Positions 15,844-25,880 of a stretch of DNA of 63,812 bases are shown one piece after another (the first letter of the stretch is position 1; every line of letters begins with the position of its first letter). A program made the translations under genes and the position numbers. The stretch is from Clostridia bacterium (lineage in GTDB: Bacteria; Bacillota; Clostridia; Oscillospirales; CAG-272): positions 1-63,812 of the forward strand of contig JAFULC010000052.1 of the NCBI GenBank assembly GCA_017483305.1, written 5' to 3'. Below the pieces are notes generated by a model. The model was not told the origin of the DNA. It worked only from the letters and a program-made list of their open reading frames with translations, and ran no database searches.

Positions 15844-16866
15844 ATGAAAGAAACTTTGAATCGAATCAAAGCGGAGGCGCTTGAAGCTATCGCCTCCCCC
15901 GAGACCGACGACGCGGCTCTTGAAGCGCTCAGAATCAAGTATCTTGGCAAAAAGGGCGAGCTTACCGCCGTTCTTCGCGGAATGGGACAGCTTTCCCCCG
16001 AGGAAAGACCCGTAGTCGGACAGATCGCAAACGAGGTCAGAGCCGAGATCGAATCGGCAATCACCGAAAAGAAGGCAACCCTCGCATCCGAGGCTCTCGA
16101 CGCCAAGCTTGTCGCAGAAAAGCTCGACGTAACCGTTCCCGGCAAAAAGACCAAGGTCGGTCACCGTCATCCACTCACTCTCGTTCAGAGAGATATGGAG
16201 GATATCTTTATCGGCATGGGCTTCTCTATCGCAGAGGGACCCGAGGTTGAGTACGATTACTACAACTTCCAGGCGCTCAACATCCCCGAAAATCACCCCG
16301 CGCGCGACACTCAGGACACCTTCTACATCACCGAAAAGATCCTGTTGCGCTCGCAGACCTCTCCCGTTCAGGCAAGAACCATGGAGGTACAGAAGCCTCC
16401 GATCCGCATAATCTCCCCCGGCCGCGTTTACCGTAGCGACGCTATGGATGCGACCCACTCTCCCCTCTTCCATCAGATGGAGGGACTCGTAGTCGACAAG
16501 GGCATCACCATGGGCGACCTCAAGGGCATGCTCGAGACCTTTGCAAAGACCGAATTCGGCGAGGACACAAAGGTCCGCTTCCGTCCCCACCACTTCCCCT
16601 TCACCGAGCCGAGCGCAGAGGTAGATATCTCCTGCTTTATGTGCGGCGGCAAGGGATGTAGACTTTGTAAGGGCGAGGGCTGGATTGAGATCCTCGGCGC
16701 AGGAATGGTCCACCCCAACGTGCTCCGCAACTGCGGCATCGATCCCGAGGAATACAGCGGCTTCGCGTTCGGAATGGGCGTTGAGCGTATCGCAATGCTC
16801 AAGTACCACGTGGGCGACATCCGTCATTTCTACGACAATGACGTAAGATTCATCGAGCAATTCTGA
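15844..16866 (+). CDS. pheS: phenylalanyl-tRNA synthetase alpha subunit
   Basis: Catalytic subunit of the (alpha-beta)2 class II enzyme that charges tRNA-Phe. Residues 1-90 form the coiled-coil tRNA-binding arm ([20 protein letters not shown]). The class II core follows, with [19 protein letters not shown] (motif 2) and [11 protein letters not shown] (motif 3). It has 340 residues, the usual size. The ATG at 15844 is preceded by GAAAGGA; upstream codons in frame lie in the repeat. It is 18 bases from pheT. Confidence 0.97.
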   Translation: MKETLNRIKAEALEAIASPETDDAALEALRIKYLGKKGELTAVLRGMGQLSPEERPVVGQIANEVRAEIESAITEKKATLASEALDAKLVAEKLDVTVPGKKTKVGHRHPLTLVQRDMEDIFIGMGFSIAEGPEVEYDYYNFQALNIPENHPARDTQDTFYITEKILLRSQTSPVQARTMEVQKPPIRIISPGRVYRSDAMDATHSPLFHQMEGLVVDKGITMGDLKGMLETFAKTEFGEDTKVRFRPHHFPFTEPSAEVDISCFMCGGKGCRLCKGEGWIEILGAGMVHPNVLRNCGIDPEEYSGFAFGMGVERIAMLKYHVGDIRHFYDNDVRFIEQF

Positions 16867-16884
16867 TAAAGGAGGTAACGAATA

Positions 16885-19284
16885 ATGAATCTTTCACTTA
16901 AATGGCTTCACGATTTTACAAATACAGACGGTATCTCCACAAAGGAATACTGCGACAGAATGACCGACACGGGCTCTAAGGTAGAGGGCTACGAGGTTCT
17001 CGGCGAGGATATCAGCAACGTGATTGTTGCAAAGGTTCTCAAAATGGAGCGCCACCCCGACTCCGACCACCTCTGGATCTGTCAGGTCGACATCGGAGAG
17101 ACGGTGACTCAGATCGTCACGGGCGAGCAGAACTTCCACGAGGGCGACATCGTCCCCGCGGCTATCCCCGTTGCGCATCTTCCGGGTGATGTTACCATCA
17201 AGGCAGGCAAGCTCCGCGGCGTTGAGTCGAACGGAATGCTCTGCTCTATCGCAGAATTGAATCTCACACTCCACGATATGCCCGAGGCGATCGAGGACGG
17301 CATCCTCATTCTCGGAAAGGACTTTGAGGACAAGGTCGGTATGGACATCAAGGAAGCGCTCCTGCTTGACGATACCGTCGTTGAGTTCGAGATAACCTCC
17401 AACCGCCCCGACTGTCTCTCTGTCATCGGTCTTGCTCGTGAGACTGCGATCAGCTTCGACAAGCCCCTGAATATCCCCACCCCCACCGTCAAGGAGCTTG
17501 GCGACGGAGATAAGATTGAAAATTATCTCTCGGTCAAGATAAGCGACCCCGACCTCTGCTACCGTTACGCCGCAAAGGTCGTCAAGAACGTAAAGATCGC
17601 ACCCTCGCCGCTCTGGCTCAGGATGAGACTCCGTGCGGCAGGTGTTCGTCCCATAAACAACATCGTCGACATAACCAACTACGTAATGCTCGAGTACGGT
17701 CAGCCCATGCACGCGTTTGACTACGCTATGCTCTCGGGCTCTGCTATCAACGTGCGCCGCGCTACCGACGGTGAGCTCTTCAAGTCACTCGACGACAAGG
17801 ATCACGTGCTCGACAGCACAATGCTCGCTATCTGCGACGAAAAGAAGCCCTGCGCTCTCGCGGGCGTTATGGGCGGCGCAAACAGTGAGATCAAGGATAG
17901 CACAACCACCGTCGTCTTCGAGTCGGCTTGCTTCTCGGGTCCCTCTGTGCGCGTGACCGCAAAGAAAAACGGCATGAGAACCGAATCAAGCGCCCGCTTC
18001 GAGAAGGGTCTCGACCCCGAAAACTGTATGGCAGGTCTGCTCCGCGCTTGTGAGATGGTTCAGCTTCTCGGCGCAGGCGACGTGGTCGACGGCACGATCG
18101 ACGTGTACCCCACTAAGCCCGAGCCTACGGTCCTCCCTCTCGACGTGGATAAGATCAACAAGTTCCTCGGAACCGACATCTCCTACGACTATATGAAGAG
18201 CGTTCTCGAGCGTCTTGAGTGCAAGGTAGAGGGCGATAAGATAACCGTTCCCTCCTTCCGCGCAGACCTCACCTGCATGAACGATATCGCAGAGGAAATA
18301 ATCCGTATTTACGGCTATAATAACATCAAGTCCACCTGCATCTATGCAGAGACCACCCAGGGCGGCAGAACCCCCAAGCAGCAGTTTGAGGTCGACACCG
18401 AGCACCTGCTCTACGGAATGGGCTTCGATCAGATACAGACCTTCTCCTTTATCAGCCCCAAGTACTACGATAAGATCAGAATGGATAGCGACAGTGCGCT
18501 CCGCAAGTCGATCGTGATCAGCAATCCTCTCGGCGAGGACACCAGCGTTATGCGTACCACCGCGCTCCCCTCTATGATGGAGGTAGTTGCAAGAAATATC
18601 AACTTCTCCAACGAGGACGTCCGTCTGTTCGAAATGGCGACCGTATATATTCCCAACGAGGAGTACAACGCACTTCCCGATGAAAACAAGGTTCTTACTC
18701 TCGCCGCATACGGCAAGGGAGAGGACTTCTACGCGCTCAAGGGCGTTATCGAAAACCTGCTCGAGTCCGCAGGCATCGAAAAGGCAAAGTTCGAGTCCTA
18801 CTCAAGCGATAAGGCATACCACCCCGGCAGATGCGCGAAAATTGTTGACAAAAACGGAAATTGCCTCGGCGTATTCGGTCAGATCCACCCCCTCACCGCA
18901 CAGAATTACGATATTAACATTCCCGTTTACGCCGCAGAGCTCTCGTTCGACAAGATCTTCGACGCGGCTGATATGACCATCGACTATAAGCCCCTGCCCA
19001 AGTTCCCCGCAGTTTCCCGCGACTTCTCCTTCGTTTGCGACGAGGAGGTCGAGGTCGGAACTATCGAGGAGGTCATGGCAAAGGCGGCAGGCAAGCTTCT
19101 TGAGGACATCAAGCTCTTTGACATCTTCCGCGGCGAAAAGCTCGGAGAGGGCAAGAAGAGCGTCGCGTTCCGCGTTATCCTCCGCGCTCCCGACCGCACG
19201 CTGACCGTTGAAGAGGCAGATAAGGTCTCGAACAAGATCATCAAGGATCTTTCCTTCAAGCTTGGCATTAATATTCGAGGTTGA
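16885..19284 (+). CDS. pheT: phenylalanyl-tRNA synthetase beta subunit
   Basis: The 799-residue partner of PheS. In order: an OB-fold tRNA-binding domain near residues 40-150 (KHPDSDHL-type sequence, here RHPDSDHLWICQV), the B3/B4 editing domain (GVRPINNIVDITNYV), the B5 domain, the class II-like core, and a C-terminal ferredoxin-like anticodon-binding domain (FPAVSRDFSFV). Its AAAGGAGG ribosome site is one of the strongest in the window. It is translated together with pheS under the T-box. Confidence 0.97.
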   Translation: MNLSLKWLHDFTNTDGISTKEYCDRMTDTGSKVEGYEVLGEDISNVIVAKVLKMERHPDSDHLWICQVDIGETVTQIVTGEQNFHEGDIVPAAIPVAHLPGDVTIKAGKLRGVESNGMLCSIAELNLTLHDMPEAIEDGILILGKDFEDKVGMDIKEALLLDDTVVEFEITSNRPDCLSVIGLARETAISFDKPLNIPTPTVKELGDGDKIENYLSVKISDPDLCYRYAAKVVKNVKIAPSPLWLRMRLRAAGVRPINNIVDITNYVMLEYGQPMHAFDYAMLSGSAINVRRATDGELFKSLDDKDHVLDSTMLAICDEKKPCALAGVMGGANSEIKDSTTTVVFESACFSGPSVRVTAKKNGMRTESSARFEKGLDPENCMAGLLRACEMVQLLGAGDVVDGTIDVYPTKPEPTVLPLDVDKINKFLGTDISYDYMKSVLERLECKVEGDKITVPSFRADLTCMNDIAEEIIRIYGYNNIKSTCIYAETTQGGRTPKQQFEVDTEHLLYGMGFDQIQTFSFISPKYYDKIRMDSDSALRKSIVISNPLGEDTSVMRTTALPSMMEVVARNINFSNEDVRLFEMATVYIPNEEYNALPDENKVLTLAAYGKGEDFYALKGVIENLLESAGIEKAKFESYSSDKAYHPGRCAKIVDKNGNCLGVFGQIHPLTAQNYDINIPVYAAELSFDKIFDAADMTIDYKPLPKFPAVSRDFSFVCDEEVEVGTIEEVMAKAAGKLLEDIKLFDIFRGEKLGEGKKSVAFRVILRAPDRTLTVEEADKVSNKIIKDLSFKLGINIRG

Positions 19285-19291
19285 TAACGAT

Positions 19292-19498
19292 ATGGCAGAA
19301 AAATCAAGAATAGAAAAGCTGAACGAATACGCGGCAAGAGTCAAGGCGGGTGAGGTGCTCACCCCCGAGGAGATCGCCGACCGTGACCGTCTCCGTCAGG
19401 AGTTTTTGGCAGCATTCCGCAAGAATTTTCGAGCCCAGCTCGACAACACCGTGGTTCAGTATCCCGACGGAACTAAGAAGTCACTGAAAAAGGATTAA
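19292..19498 (+). CDS. DUF896 domain protein (YnzC family)
   Basis: A 68-residue, highly charged protein of the YnzC/DUF896 family, seen in the helical hairpin IEKLNEYAARVKAGE-LTPEEIADRDRLRQEFL and the motif FRAQLDNTVV. B. subtilis YnzC is a small helical protein from an SOS-linked operon; its role is unknown. It follows pheT by seven bases and is likely cotranscribed. Confidence 0.85.
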   Translation: MAEKSRIEKLNEYAARVKAGEVLTPEEIADRDRLRQEFLAAFRKNFRAQLDNTVVQYPDGTKKSLKKD

Positions 19499-19525
19499 TT
19501 TCATTAAATCCGCAAATCATTTTCA

Positions 19526-19564
19526 CTATACTCTATCGATGGCACTCCTGTCGATAGAGTATAG
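19526..19564 (+). promoter_or_regulatory. 14-bp perfect hairpin before the beta-mannosidase
   Basis: CTATACTCTATCGA (19526-19539) pairs perfectly with TCGATAGAGTATAG (19551-19564) around an 11-base loop. There is no proper T-run after it (CTTTAC), and the ribosome site ACGGAGG follows within about ten bases. It may be a weak terminator, an operator palindrome or an RNA element controlling the glycosidase gene. Confidence 0.6.
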
Positions 19565-19584
19565 CTTTACGGAGGAAAAAACCA

Positions 19585-21990
19585 ATGCAAAAATACCTTC
19601 TTGACGGAAAATGGAGAATGACAGGCAATGGCTACGACGTCGAGGGCAAAATCCCCGGCTCCGTATACTCGTTTTTATATCTCGATAACAAGCTTCTCCC
19701 CGATCCGCACTACCGCGACAACGAAAAGCTCTATATAGCGCTCGCCGAGCACGAATATACCTTTGAAAGATCGTTCGAGCACACTCTGACCGAGAACAAA
19801 ACAAACCTCGTGTTCGAGGGCTTGGACACACTCTGCACGGTCTATCTCAACGAAAAAAAGGTTGCCGACACCTCAAATATGCACCTCAAGTATTCGTTTG
19901 ACGTCACCGATATTCTCAAGGATGGCGAAAACTTAATAAAGGTCGTATGCCACTCGGCAACAACGTGGATGCGTGAGAAAAATGATGCCGCAAGGCTCTT
20001 CGGTGCGACCGACTGTATGCAGGGCTACCCCTATCTGCGAAAGGCGCACTGTATGATGGGCTGGGATTGGGGTCCCCGTCTTCCCGACGCGGGAATTTGG
20101 CGCAGTGTATATCTTCTTGAGAAAAACAGCGCGGAAATTACCGACGTCCATATTCTGCAAAGACACGATAGCGGCAAGGTATACCTCACTCCAGGCGTTG
20201 AAGTAAACGGAAACGCCGAGATCGAGATAATGCTGACCTCCCCCGAGGGAGAAAAGATCACCCTCGCTCCAAATCAGGAGACCGAGATCAAAAACGCGCG
20301 CCTCTGGTGGCCAAACCGACTCGGAGCGCAGGATATGTACAATATCCTGATCTCCTTAAAGGAAAACGGAGCCACGGTCGACGAAAGATCGATGAAGATT
20401 GGTCTGCGCGAGCTGAAGCTCGTGCGAAAGCAGGATGAATACGGTGAAAGCTTTTATCACGAGATCAACGGAGTCGATATGTTCGCGATGGGCGCGGACT
20501 ATATCCCCGAGGACAATATCTTCAGCCGAATAACCCCCGAGCGCACAAAAAAGCTACTCACGCATTGTAAAAATTGCAATTTCAACGCTATCAGAGTCTG
20601 GGGCGGCGGCTATTACCCCGACGACTTCTTCTTTGAGATGTGCGACGAGCTCGGACTTGTCGTATTCTTTGATCTGATGTTCGCCTGCTCGGTCTACGAT
20701 CCCGACGATGAGATGAAGAAAAGCATTGTAGAGGAGGTCTCGCAGAATCTGAAGCGCATCAGACATCACGCCTGCCTCGGACTTATCTGCGGCAATAACG
20801 AGATCGAATGGCACTTCCACGAATACGTCGCAATTTCGGGCAGAACAGACCGCGAGCATCTTGAATCGGTTTACCTCGAGCTTTTCGAGGACCTCCTTCC
20901 CAAGACCGTAAGTGAGGTCGCGCCTTATATCGCATACATTCCCTCCTCCCCCACGTCGACCGGTCACTTTGTTGACCCGAACGGAGAAGGCTCGGGCGAC
21001 TGTCACGATTGGGAGCCCGATTATCTCACCTGCCGCGGCAAATTCTATCGCTACGTAAGCGAATTCGGCTTCGAGTCGCTTCCCTGTCTTAAAACCGTCG
21101 AAAGCTTCACCGAGGAAAAGGACAGAAACCTCAATAGCGCAATAATGGAAAGGCATCAGAGAAGCTATGGCGGAAACGAGCTCATCCTCACTTATCTCTC
21201 AAGAAATTATCTCTATCCGAGCAGCTTTGAGACTCTGATATACGCCTCCCAGCTTTTGCAGGCAGAGGCGATCAGATACCGCGTCGAACACTGGAGAAGA
21301 AACCGCGGTCGTTGCATGGGTGCGCTTTATTGGCAGCTCAACGACATCTGGCCCGTCACGTCTTGGGCAAGCATCGACTGTTTTGGCAGATACAAGGCCC
21401 TGCAATACGCCGCCAAGCGCTTTTTCTCCCCCGTTCTTCTCTCCTGCGAGGAGATCGGCGAGAAGCAGACAAAACGCTCTGTCAACGCTGAGGACGGTAC
21501 GTACAGCCAAGAAAAATCGGCTCGCCTTTGCGTAACCAACGATACAAGAAGCTCGGTTTCGGGCAAGGTGAAGTGGGAGACTCGCGACAGATACAGTAAT
21601 ATTCTGTCATCAGGCGAGAGCGAAATAACAGTAGCCCCTATGAGCGTTGCTTGGTTGCCCAAATTGGATTTCAACACACTTGATCCCGCGTCCGAGCATA
21701 TACATTTCTCGTTTGAGACCGACGGCAAGATCATCTCCGAGGGCAGCGTGCTCTTCACCGCACCGAAGCATCACGAATTTGCCGATCCCGCTCTCAGCTA
21801 CAAGGTCATCGGCGACGAGATAACCGTATACTCGACCGCTTACGCTTCAAGCGTCCAGATAGAGTCCGAGGACGGAGACCTCTTGCTTGACGACAACTTT
21901 TTCGATATGGAAAAGGGCGAGAAAACGGTACGTATCCTCTCGGGCAATGCCGACAAGCTGAAGCTTCGATCCGTATTTGATATCAAATAA
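19585..21990 (+). CDS. beta-mannosidase (glycoside hydrolase family 2)
   Basis: An 801-residue cytoplasmic enzyme with no signal peptide that releases mannose from the non-reducing ends of beta-mannosides. The N-terminal sugar-binding and immunoglobulin-like domains carry WDWGPRLPDAGIW, typical of GH2 mannosidases. The TIM barrel has the acid/base Glu in GNNEIEW (near residue 405) and the nucleophile Glu in VSEFGFES (near 491). The beta-mannosidase signature ALYWQLNDIWPVTSW is clear. With the alpha-galactosidase next door it suggests use of galactomannan oligosaccharides. Confidence 0.92.
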   Translation: MQKYLLDGKWRMTGNGYDVEGKIPGSVYSFLYLDNKLLPDPHYRDNEKLYIALAEHEYTFERSFEHTLTENKTNLVFEGLDTLCTVYLNEKKVADTSNMHLKYSFDVTDILKDGENLIKVVCHSATTWMREKNDAARLFGATDCMQGYPYLRKAHCMMGWDWGPRLPDAGIWRSVYLLEKNSAEITDVHILQRHDSGKVYLTPGVEVNGNAEIEIMLTSPEGEKITLAPNQETEIKNARLWWPNRLGAQDMYNILISLKENGATVDERSMKIGLRELKLVRKQDEYGESFYHEINGVDMFAMGADYIPEDNIFSRITPERTKKLLTHCKNCNFNAIRVWGGGYYPDDFFFEMCDELGLVVFFDLMFACSVYDPDDEMKKSIVEEVSQNLKRIRHHACLGLICGNNEIEWHFHEYVAISGRTDREHLESVYLELFEDLLPKTVSEVAPYIAYIPSSPTSTGHFVDPNGEGSGDCHDWEPDYLTCRGKFYRYVSEFGFESLPCLKTVESFTEEKDRNLNSAIMERHQRSYGGNELILTYLSRNYLYPSSFETLIYASQLLQAEAIRYRVEHWRRNRGRCMGALYWQLNDIWPVTSWASIDCFGRYKALQYAAKRFFSPVLLSCEEIGEKQTKRSVNAEDGTYSQEKSARLCVTNDTRSSVSGKVKWETRDRYSNILSSGESEITVAPMSVAWLPKLDFNTLDPASEHIHFSFETDGKIISEGSVLFTAPKHHEFADPALSYKVIGDEITVYSTAYASSVQIESEDGDLLLDDNFFDMEKGEKTVRILSGNADKLKLRSVFDIK

Positions 21991-21993
21991 CCC

Positions 21994-22032
21994 TATCCGC
22001 CCGTCAAGGTTTTTGACGGGCGGATATTTTTT
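21994..22032 (+). terminator. terminator after the beta-mannosidase
   Basis: TATCCGCCCGTCAA (21994-22007) pairs with TTGACGGGCGGATA (22013-22026) and is followed by TTTTTT. Confidence 0.95.
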
Positions 22033-22066
22033 GTCTGAAAAAAGTGTGAAACTCCCTCTCTGTTTA

Positions 22067-22095
22067 TTGACAAATCGGCAAATTTATAGTATCAT
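22067..22095 (+). promoter_or_regulatory. sigma-A promoter of the alpha-galactosidase
   Basis: TTGACA (22067-22072) and TATCAT (22090-22095), spacer 17. Confidence 0.8.
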
Positions 22096-22136
22096 ATAAT
22101 TGTATATGCCCAAATCTCCCACGGAGGATCAAAGCT

Positions 22137-24215
22137 ATGGAAATACGCTTTTCACAACTGAAATTTGAAATAATAGACAACAAGATCTTTCTTTCAGAGG
22201 TCGGTGCCTTTGCACAGTCCGAGGGACGCGGCTTTTGTGAGCTGCAGATAGCAGGAGAAAACAAATGCTCGCATCTCGGAGTAAAAATGGTAAACTCCTC
22301 CGAGGCGGACAAGCTTTGCTACGTTAGTCACACTCTCACCGATAATAAGCTTGTAATAGTACAGCGCTCCGAGCTTGCAGAGGTAGAAACTACGTTTGTT
22401 TCTTATGGCGATTGCAAAGCAGTTCAGATCAGCTCCCGAGTAACTAATATCGTTGATCACCCCATCGTGCTTGAGGGTGTTTCGTCCTTAGTTTTCTCGG
22501 GCATTGGATCATATGAAACTACCGAGGACATCAACTTCACACGCTTTATTCAGAGCCACCACGGTGAATGTCAGCCCGAGACCTTCTCCTTCTCTCACCT
22601 CGGTCTCTATCGCGCCAACGTGCAGAGTCAGAAGCGCATAGCCTTCGCCAACACGGGAAGCTGGTCGACCAAGGAGGAGCTTCCTCAGGGTATAATCGAG
22701 GATAAAACAAAGGGTCAGATGCTGATGTTCCAGATCGAGTCCAACAACTCCTGGTACTACGAGATAGGTGACTATCCGCATAATCAGAAATATTATCTCT
22801 ATCTTGGCGGCGCTAACTCTACTCACGGCAACTGGAGCAAAAAGCTCGATCCGAGCGAATCCTACTCTACCGTATCAGTATCCATTGCCCTCGGCAAAAA
22901 TCTCAACGAGCTGCTTGGCGAGATGACAAAGCACCGCCGTCACATTGCAGGCAAATGCGCTCCTGACGAAAGCCTTCCCTCTATCTTCAACGAATATATG
23001 CACCTTTCGTGGGATAGCCCCTCCGAGGCAACAACGGCGATCTACGCTCCCGTTGTCGCAAGCACAGGTGTAGAATACTACGTTATAGATTGCGGCTGGC
23101 ACGACGAGGAGGACGCCAACATACTTTATCACTACGTTGGCAAGTGGAGAGAAAGCAACGCTCGCTTCCCGAACGGCGTCCGCAAAACCATGGACTATAT
23201 ACGCTCGCTCGGCATGAAGCCCGGTCTTTGGATTGAGCCTGAGGTAGTCGGTTGGAAATGCACAGAAATGATCGGATATTACGATAACGACTGCTTCATT
23301 TGTCGCTACGGCAAGCCGGTCTGCGTCAACAACCGACTTTTCCTCGACTACCGCAATGCAAAGGTGGTTGATTATATGAGCGAAACTATTCGCTATATGG
23401 TCGAGGATCTCGGCGCGGAATATATTAAGCTTGACTACAACCAGGACTGCGGAATCGGTACCGAGATCGATTCTCTGACCTTTGGCGAGGGTCTGGAAAG
23501 CGCCTCTCGCGCATATCTTTCGTGGATCGATGACATAAGAGCAAGATTCCCGAGCATCCTTTTCGAGACCTGCTCGTCGGGCGGCATGAGAATGGACTAC
23601 GGCACACTCTCTCACTTCTCTATCATTTCGACCTCCGACCAGACGAATTATCAAAAGTACCCCTATATCGCGGGCAACATTCTCTCTGCGGTCATACCCG
23701 AGCAGGCGGCAGTCTGGAGTTACCCGATCGATTCGTGGGTCGACGGATTTGTCGCGACGAAGGAGTGGGTGGCTGCCAACGTCTCGGACGAGCAGGTCAT
23801 TATGAATATGATCAACAGCTTCCTTGGACGAATGCACCTCGCAAGTCACCTCGAGCTTTTCGACGATCACAAGCTCGCGCTTGTCCGCGAAGGTGTGGAC
23901 TACTACAACTCGATGGTCGCAGATAAGAAGAATGCTCTTCCCTATCTTCCCATCGGCTTCACAAAATTCGGCAAAAAGCTCGTTGCATCTGGACTTCTCT
24001 GTGACAAAAAGCTCTATCTTGCCGTATGGAATCTCGGCGGGGAGCGCGACGTTGAAATTCCCCTTACAGATATCGTTCCCAAGTCGGCAAGGATAGCATA
24101 TCCCGCCGGCAACACGAAAAATGAATATTCACTGAAATATTCGCTTTATGCAGACAAGCTCTCGATAAAATTCACCGAGGATATTCAGGCGAGAATGTTC
24201 GAGATTGAATTTTGA
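22137..24215 (+). CDS. alpha-galactosidase (glycoside hydrolase family 36)
   Basis: A 692-residue cytoplasmic enzyme. The GH36 barrel shows GLWIEPEVV, the nucleophile Asp in YIKLDYNQDCG (near residue 432) and the acid/base Asp region FETCSSGGMRMDYG to STSDQTN (near 500). An N-terminal beta-sandwich of about 270 residues precedes the barrel. It should cleave alpha-1,6-galactose from raffinose-type sugars or galactomannan fragments, complementing the beta-mannosidase upstream. It has its own promoter, so the two genes can be expressed separately. Confidence 0.93.
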   Translation: MEIRFSQLKFEIIDNKIFLSEVGAFAQSEGRGFCELQIAGENKCSHLGVKMVNSSEADKLCYVSHTLTDNKLVIVQRSELAEVETTFVSYGDCKAVQISSRVTNIVDHPIVLEGVSSLVFSGIGSYETTEDINFTRFIQSHHGECQPETFSFSHLGLYRANVQSQKRIAFANTGSWSTKEELPQGIIEDKTKGQMLMFQIESNNSWYYEIGDYPHNQKYYLYLGGANSTHGNWSKKLDPSESYSTVSVSIALGKNLNELLGEMTKHRRHIAGKCAPDESLPSIFNEYMHLSWDSPSEATTAIYAPVVASTGVEYYVIDCGWHDEEDANILYHYVGKWRESNARFPNGVRKTMDYIRSLGMKPGLWIEPEVVGWKCTEMIGYYDNDCFICRYGKPVCVNNRLFLDYRNAKVVDYMSETIRYMVEDLGAEYIKLDYNQDCGIGTEIDSLTFGEGLESASRAYLSWIDDIRARFPSILFETCSSGGMRMDYGTLSHFSIISTSDQTNYQKYPYIAGNILSAVIPEQAAVWSYPIDSWVDGFVATKEWVAANVSDEQVIMNMINSFLGRMHLASHLELFDDHKLALVREGVDYYNSMVADKKNALPYLPIGFTKFGKKLVASGLLCDKKLYLAVWNLGGERDVEIPLTDIVPKSARIAYPAGNTKNEYSLKYSLYADKLSIKFTEDIQARMFEIEF

Positions 24216-24238
24216 CAGTCTTTTATAAAAAGGAAAAT

Positions 24239-24568
24239 ATGGAACAAAAAAGATTTACAAAGAACGACAACGGATTTATATGTGCGCACTGCGGCAAAGA
24301 GGTTGAGCCTCTCGGCTACACCTCGCGCAACCACTGCCCCTTTTGTCTGTGGTCACTCCACGTTGACATCAATCCCGGAGACCGCGCCTGCGAGTGCAGA
24401 GCTCCGATGGAGCCCGTCAAGGTAGTCACCGACCCGCGCAAGGGCTATATAATACTGCACAAATGCACAGGCTGTGGCGAGATACACAGAAACAAGGCGG
24501 CGCACGAGGCAAAGGTCCAGCCTGATAATCTTAAGCTTCTGATCAAGCTGACCTCAGTAGAATTATAA
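24239..24568 (+). CDS. RNHCP domain zinc-ribbon protein
   Basis: A 109-residue protein with the RNHCP signature: CAHCGKEV, then SRNHCPFCLWSLHVD and PGDRACEC, and a closing KCTGCGEIHRNK. The four Cys pairs suggest two zinc sites. The domain's function is not established. The ATG at 24239 follows AAAAGGAAA; an earlier in-frame start would overlap the end of the alpha-galactosidase. The next gene, ruvX, starts 14 bases on. Confidence 0.88.
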   Translation: MEQKRFTKNDNGFICAHCGKEVEPLGYTSRNHCPFCLWSLHVDINPGDRACECRAPMEPVKVVTDPRKGYIILHKCTGCGEIHRNKAAHEAKVQPDNLKLLIKLTSVEL

Positions 24569-24582
24569 AAAGGAAATTAATA

Positions 24583-25056
24583 ATGCAAAGACTTCTTAAT
24601 ACACAAGGCAAGCTGCTCGGCATCGACTTTGGCGACAAAAGAACCGGACTTGCGGTATGCGATAAAAACCGAATAATCGCCTCGGGTATCGGTCAGATAA
24701 GCGTGGGCGGAATGCAAAGGACCGCGGCTCACATCTGCGGACTTATCAAGCAGGAGGGCATCACGGGCGGTATAGTGGTCGGGCTCCCGATCAATATGGA
24801 CGGCTCACACGGACCGCGCGCCGAGCACGCTGAAAAGTTCGCGAGAATACTCGGTGAGATGCTTGCCGAGGACGAAAGCACCGCCAAGCTGCCGATAGTT
24901 ATGCTCGACGAGCGCATGACGACGATGGTAGCGGCAAGATATCTCAACGAGACCGACACCAGAGGTAGTAAGCGCAAGCAGGTCATCGACACACTTTCGG
25001 CACAGATAATCCTGCAAAACGCGCTAGACAGACTGAAAAATATGGCGCAAGCCTGA
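24583..25056 (+). CDS. ruvX: Holliday junction resolvase-like protein RuvX/YqgF
   Basis: A 157-residue RNase H-fold nuclease, implicated in Holliday junction resolution and in pre-16S rRNA 5' processing. Family motifs: LGIDFGDKRTGLAVCD with the first catalytic Asp, GGIVVGLPINMDGSHG, and VMLDERMTT, ending in IDTLSAQIILQN. Length is standard (about 140-160). Confidence 0.93.
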   Translation: MQRLLNTQGKLLGIDFGDKRTGLAVCDKNRIIASGIGQISVGGMQRTAAHICGLIKQEGITGGIVVGLPINMDGSHGPRAEHAEKFARILGEMLAEDESTAKLPIVMLDERMTTMVAARYLNETDTRGSKRKQVIDTLSAQIILQNALDRLKNMAQA

Positions 25057-25085
25057 GAGAATATTGATAAAATTGGAGATCCATT

Positions 25086-25808
25086 ATGGTAAAAGGAAGA
25101 TACGGATGGCGTATAGCGGGCTTTGTTTTCAAGGCAATATGCGCTCTTATGATAGCGGCGGTCATCGGCATCCTCGCTTGGCGAATAATTGACCGAAGCA
25201 TTACACCAAAGCAGGTCAAGACTATCATACCCAACGAAAAGCTTTGTGAGGTATACGAAAAGAAAAACGGTAAGCTTACACTCTACACTCAAAAGCAGAA
25301 CGAATATACTCAAGAGGACCACAACTACGGCTATTTTGCAAACGGCGGTACACTGTTTATCGACGAAGCCGATCAAGTGCAGTTCATTCTGCGATATAAC
25401 AAAAGCACGCTTGAGCACGTAGCCAACGACTTTGAGCTTTCAGAGATTCCCTCAAGAGAGGAAAACATTTTCGACGTAAGTCTGGTCATTATGTACGATC
25501 TGACTCCCGAAAACGATAAGGACAATGACGGCAAGACTCCCGAGGCGGTAGAATACGTGAGAATATCTCCCTCGGGCGAGGCGCTTTCCTATCAAAAAAC
25601 GCTTTACAACTATCACAAATACGTGTTTGACGGTGTGGAGGTGGATAAGAGCGTTCTCGCCATATACGTTGACATATACTACGTCGGCGAGATCGATTAC
25701 AACGAAAGATCGCTCGGCACTCTGCTGATCTACGACTGCACTTATCCCACAAAGGAATATAAGCTTACGAAGAATGATATAAAGGCGATCAAGGAATATA
25801 TTGACTAA
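25086..25808 (+). CDS. membrane-anchored protein of unknown function
   Basis: I do not recognise this 240-residue protein. Residues 1-10 are basic, residues 11-33 are one transmembrane helix (AGFVFKAICALMIAAVIGILAW), and the rest is an acidic outer domain rich in Tyr and Asp. NDKDNDGKTPEA inside it looks like a calcium-binding-type loop but is not diagnostic. It follows ruvX by 29 bases and ends at a strong bidirectional terminator, so it is probably the last gene of that operon. Confidence 0.65.
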   Translation: MVKGRYGWRIAGFVFKAICALMIAAVIGILAWRIIDRSITPKQVKTIIPNEKLCEVYEKKNGKLTLYTQKQNEYTQEDHNYGYFANGGTLFIDEADQVQFILRYNKSTLEHVANDFELSEIPSREENIFDVSLVIMYDLTPENDKDNDGKTPEAVEYVRISPSGEALSYQKTLYNYHKYVFDGVEVDKSVLAIYVDIYYVGEIDYNERSLGTLLIYDCTYPTKEYKLTKNDIKAIKEYID

Positions 25809-25810
25809 TC

Positions 25811-25852
25811 AAAAAACCGCAGGATTGGAGATCCCAATCCTGCGGTTTTTTT
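25811..25852. terminator. bidirectional terminator
   Basis: AAAAAACCGCAGGATTGG pairs with CCAATCCTGCGGTTTTTT around a short loop, with A- and T-runs on both sides. It serves the plus-strand unknown gene and the minus-strand rsfS. Confidence 0.95.
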
Positions 25853-25880
25853 GGCGTAAACGCCGCTAAAATATGAATAA

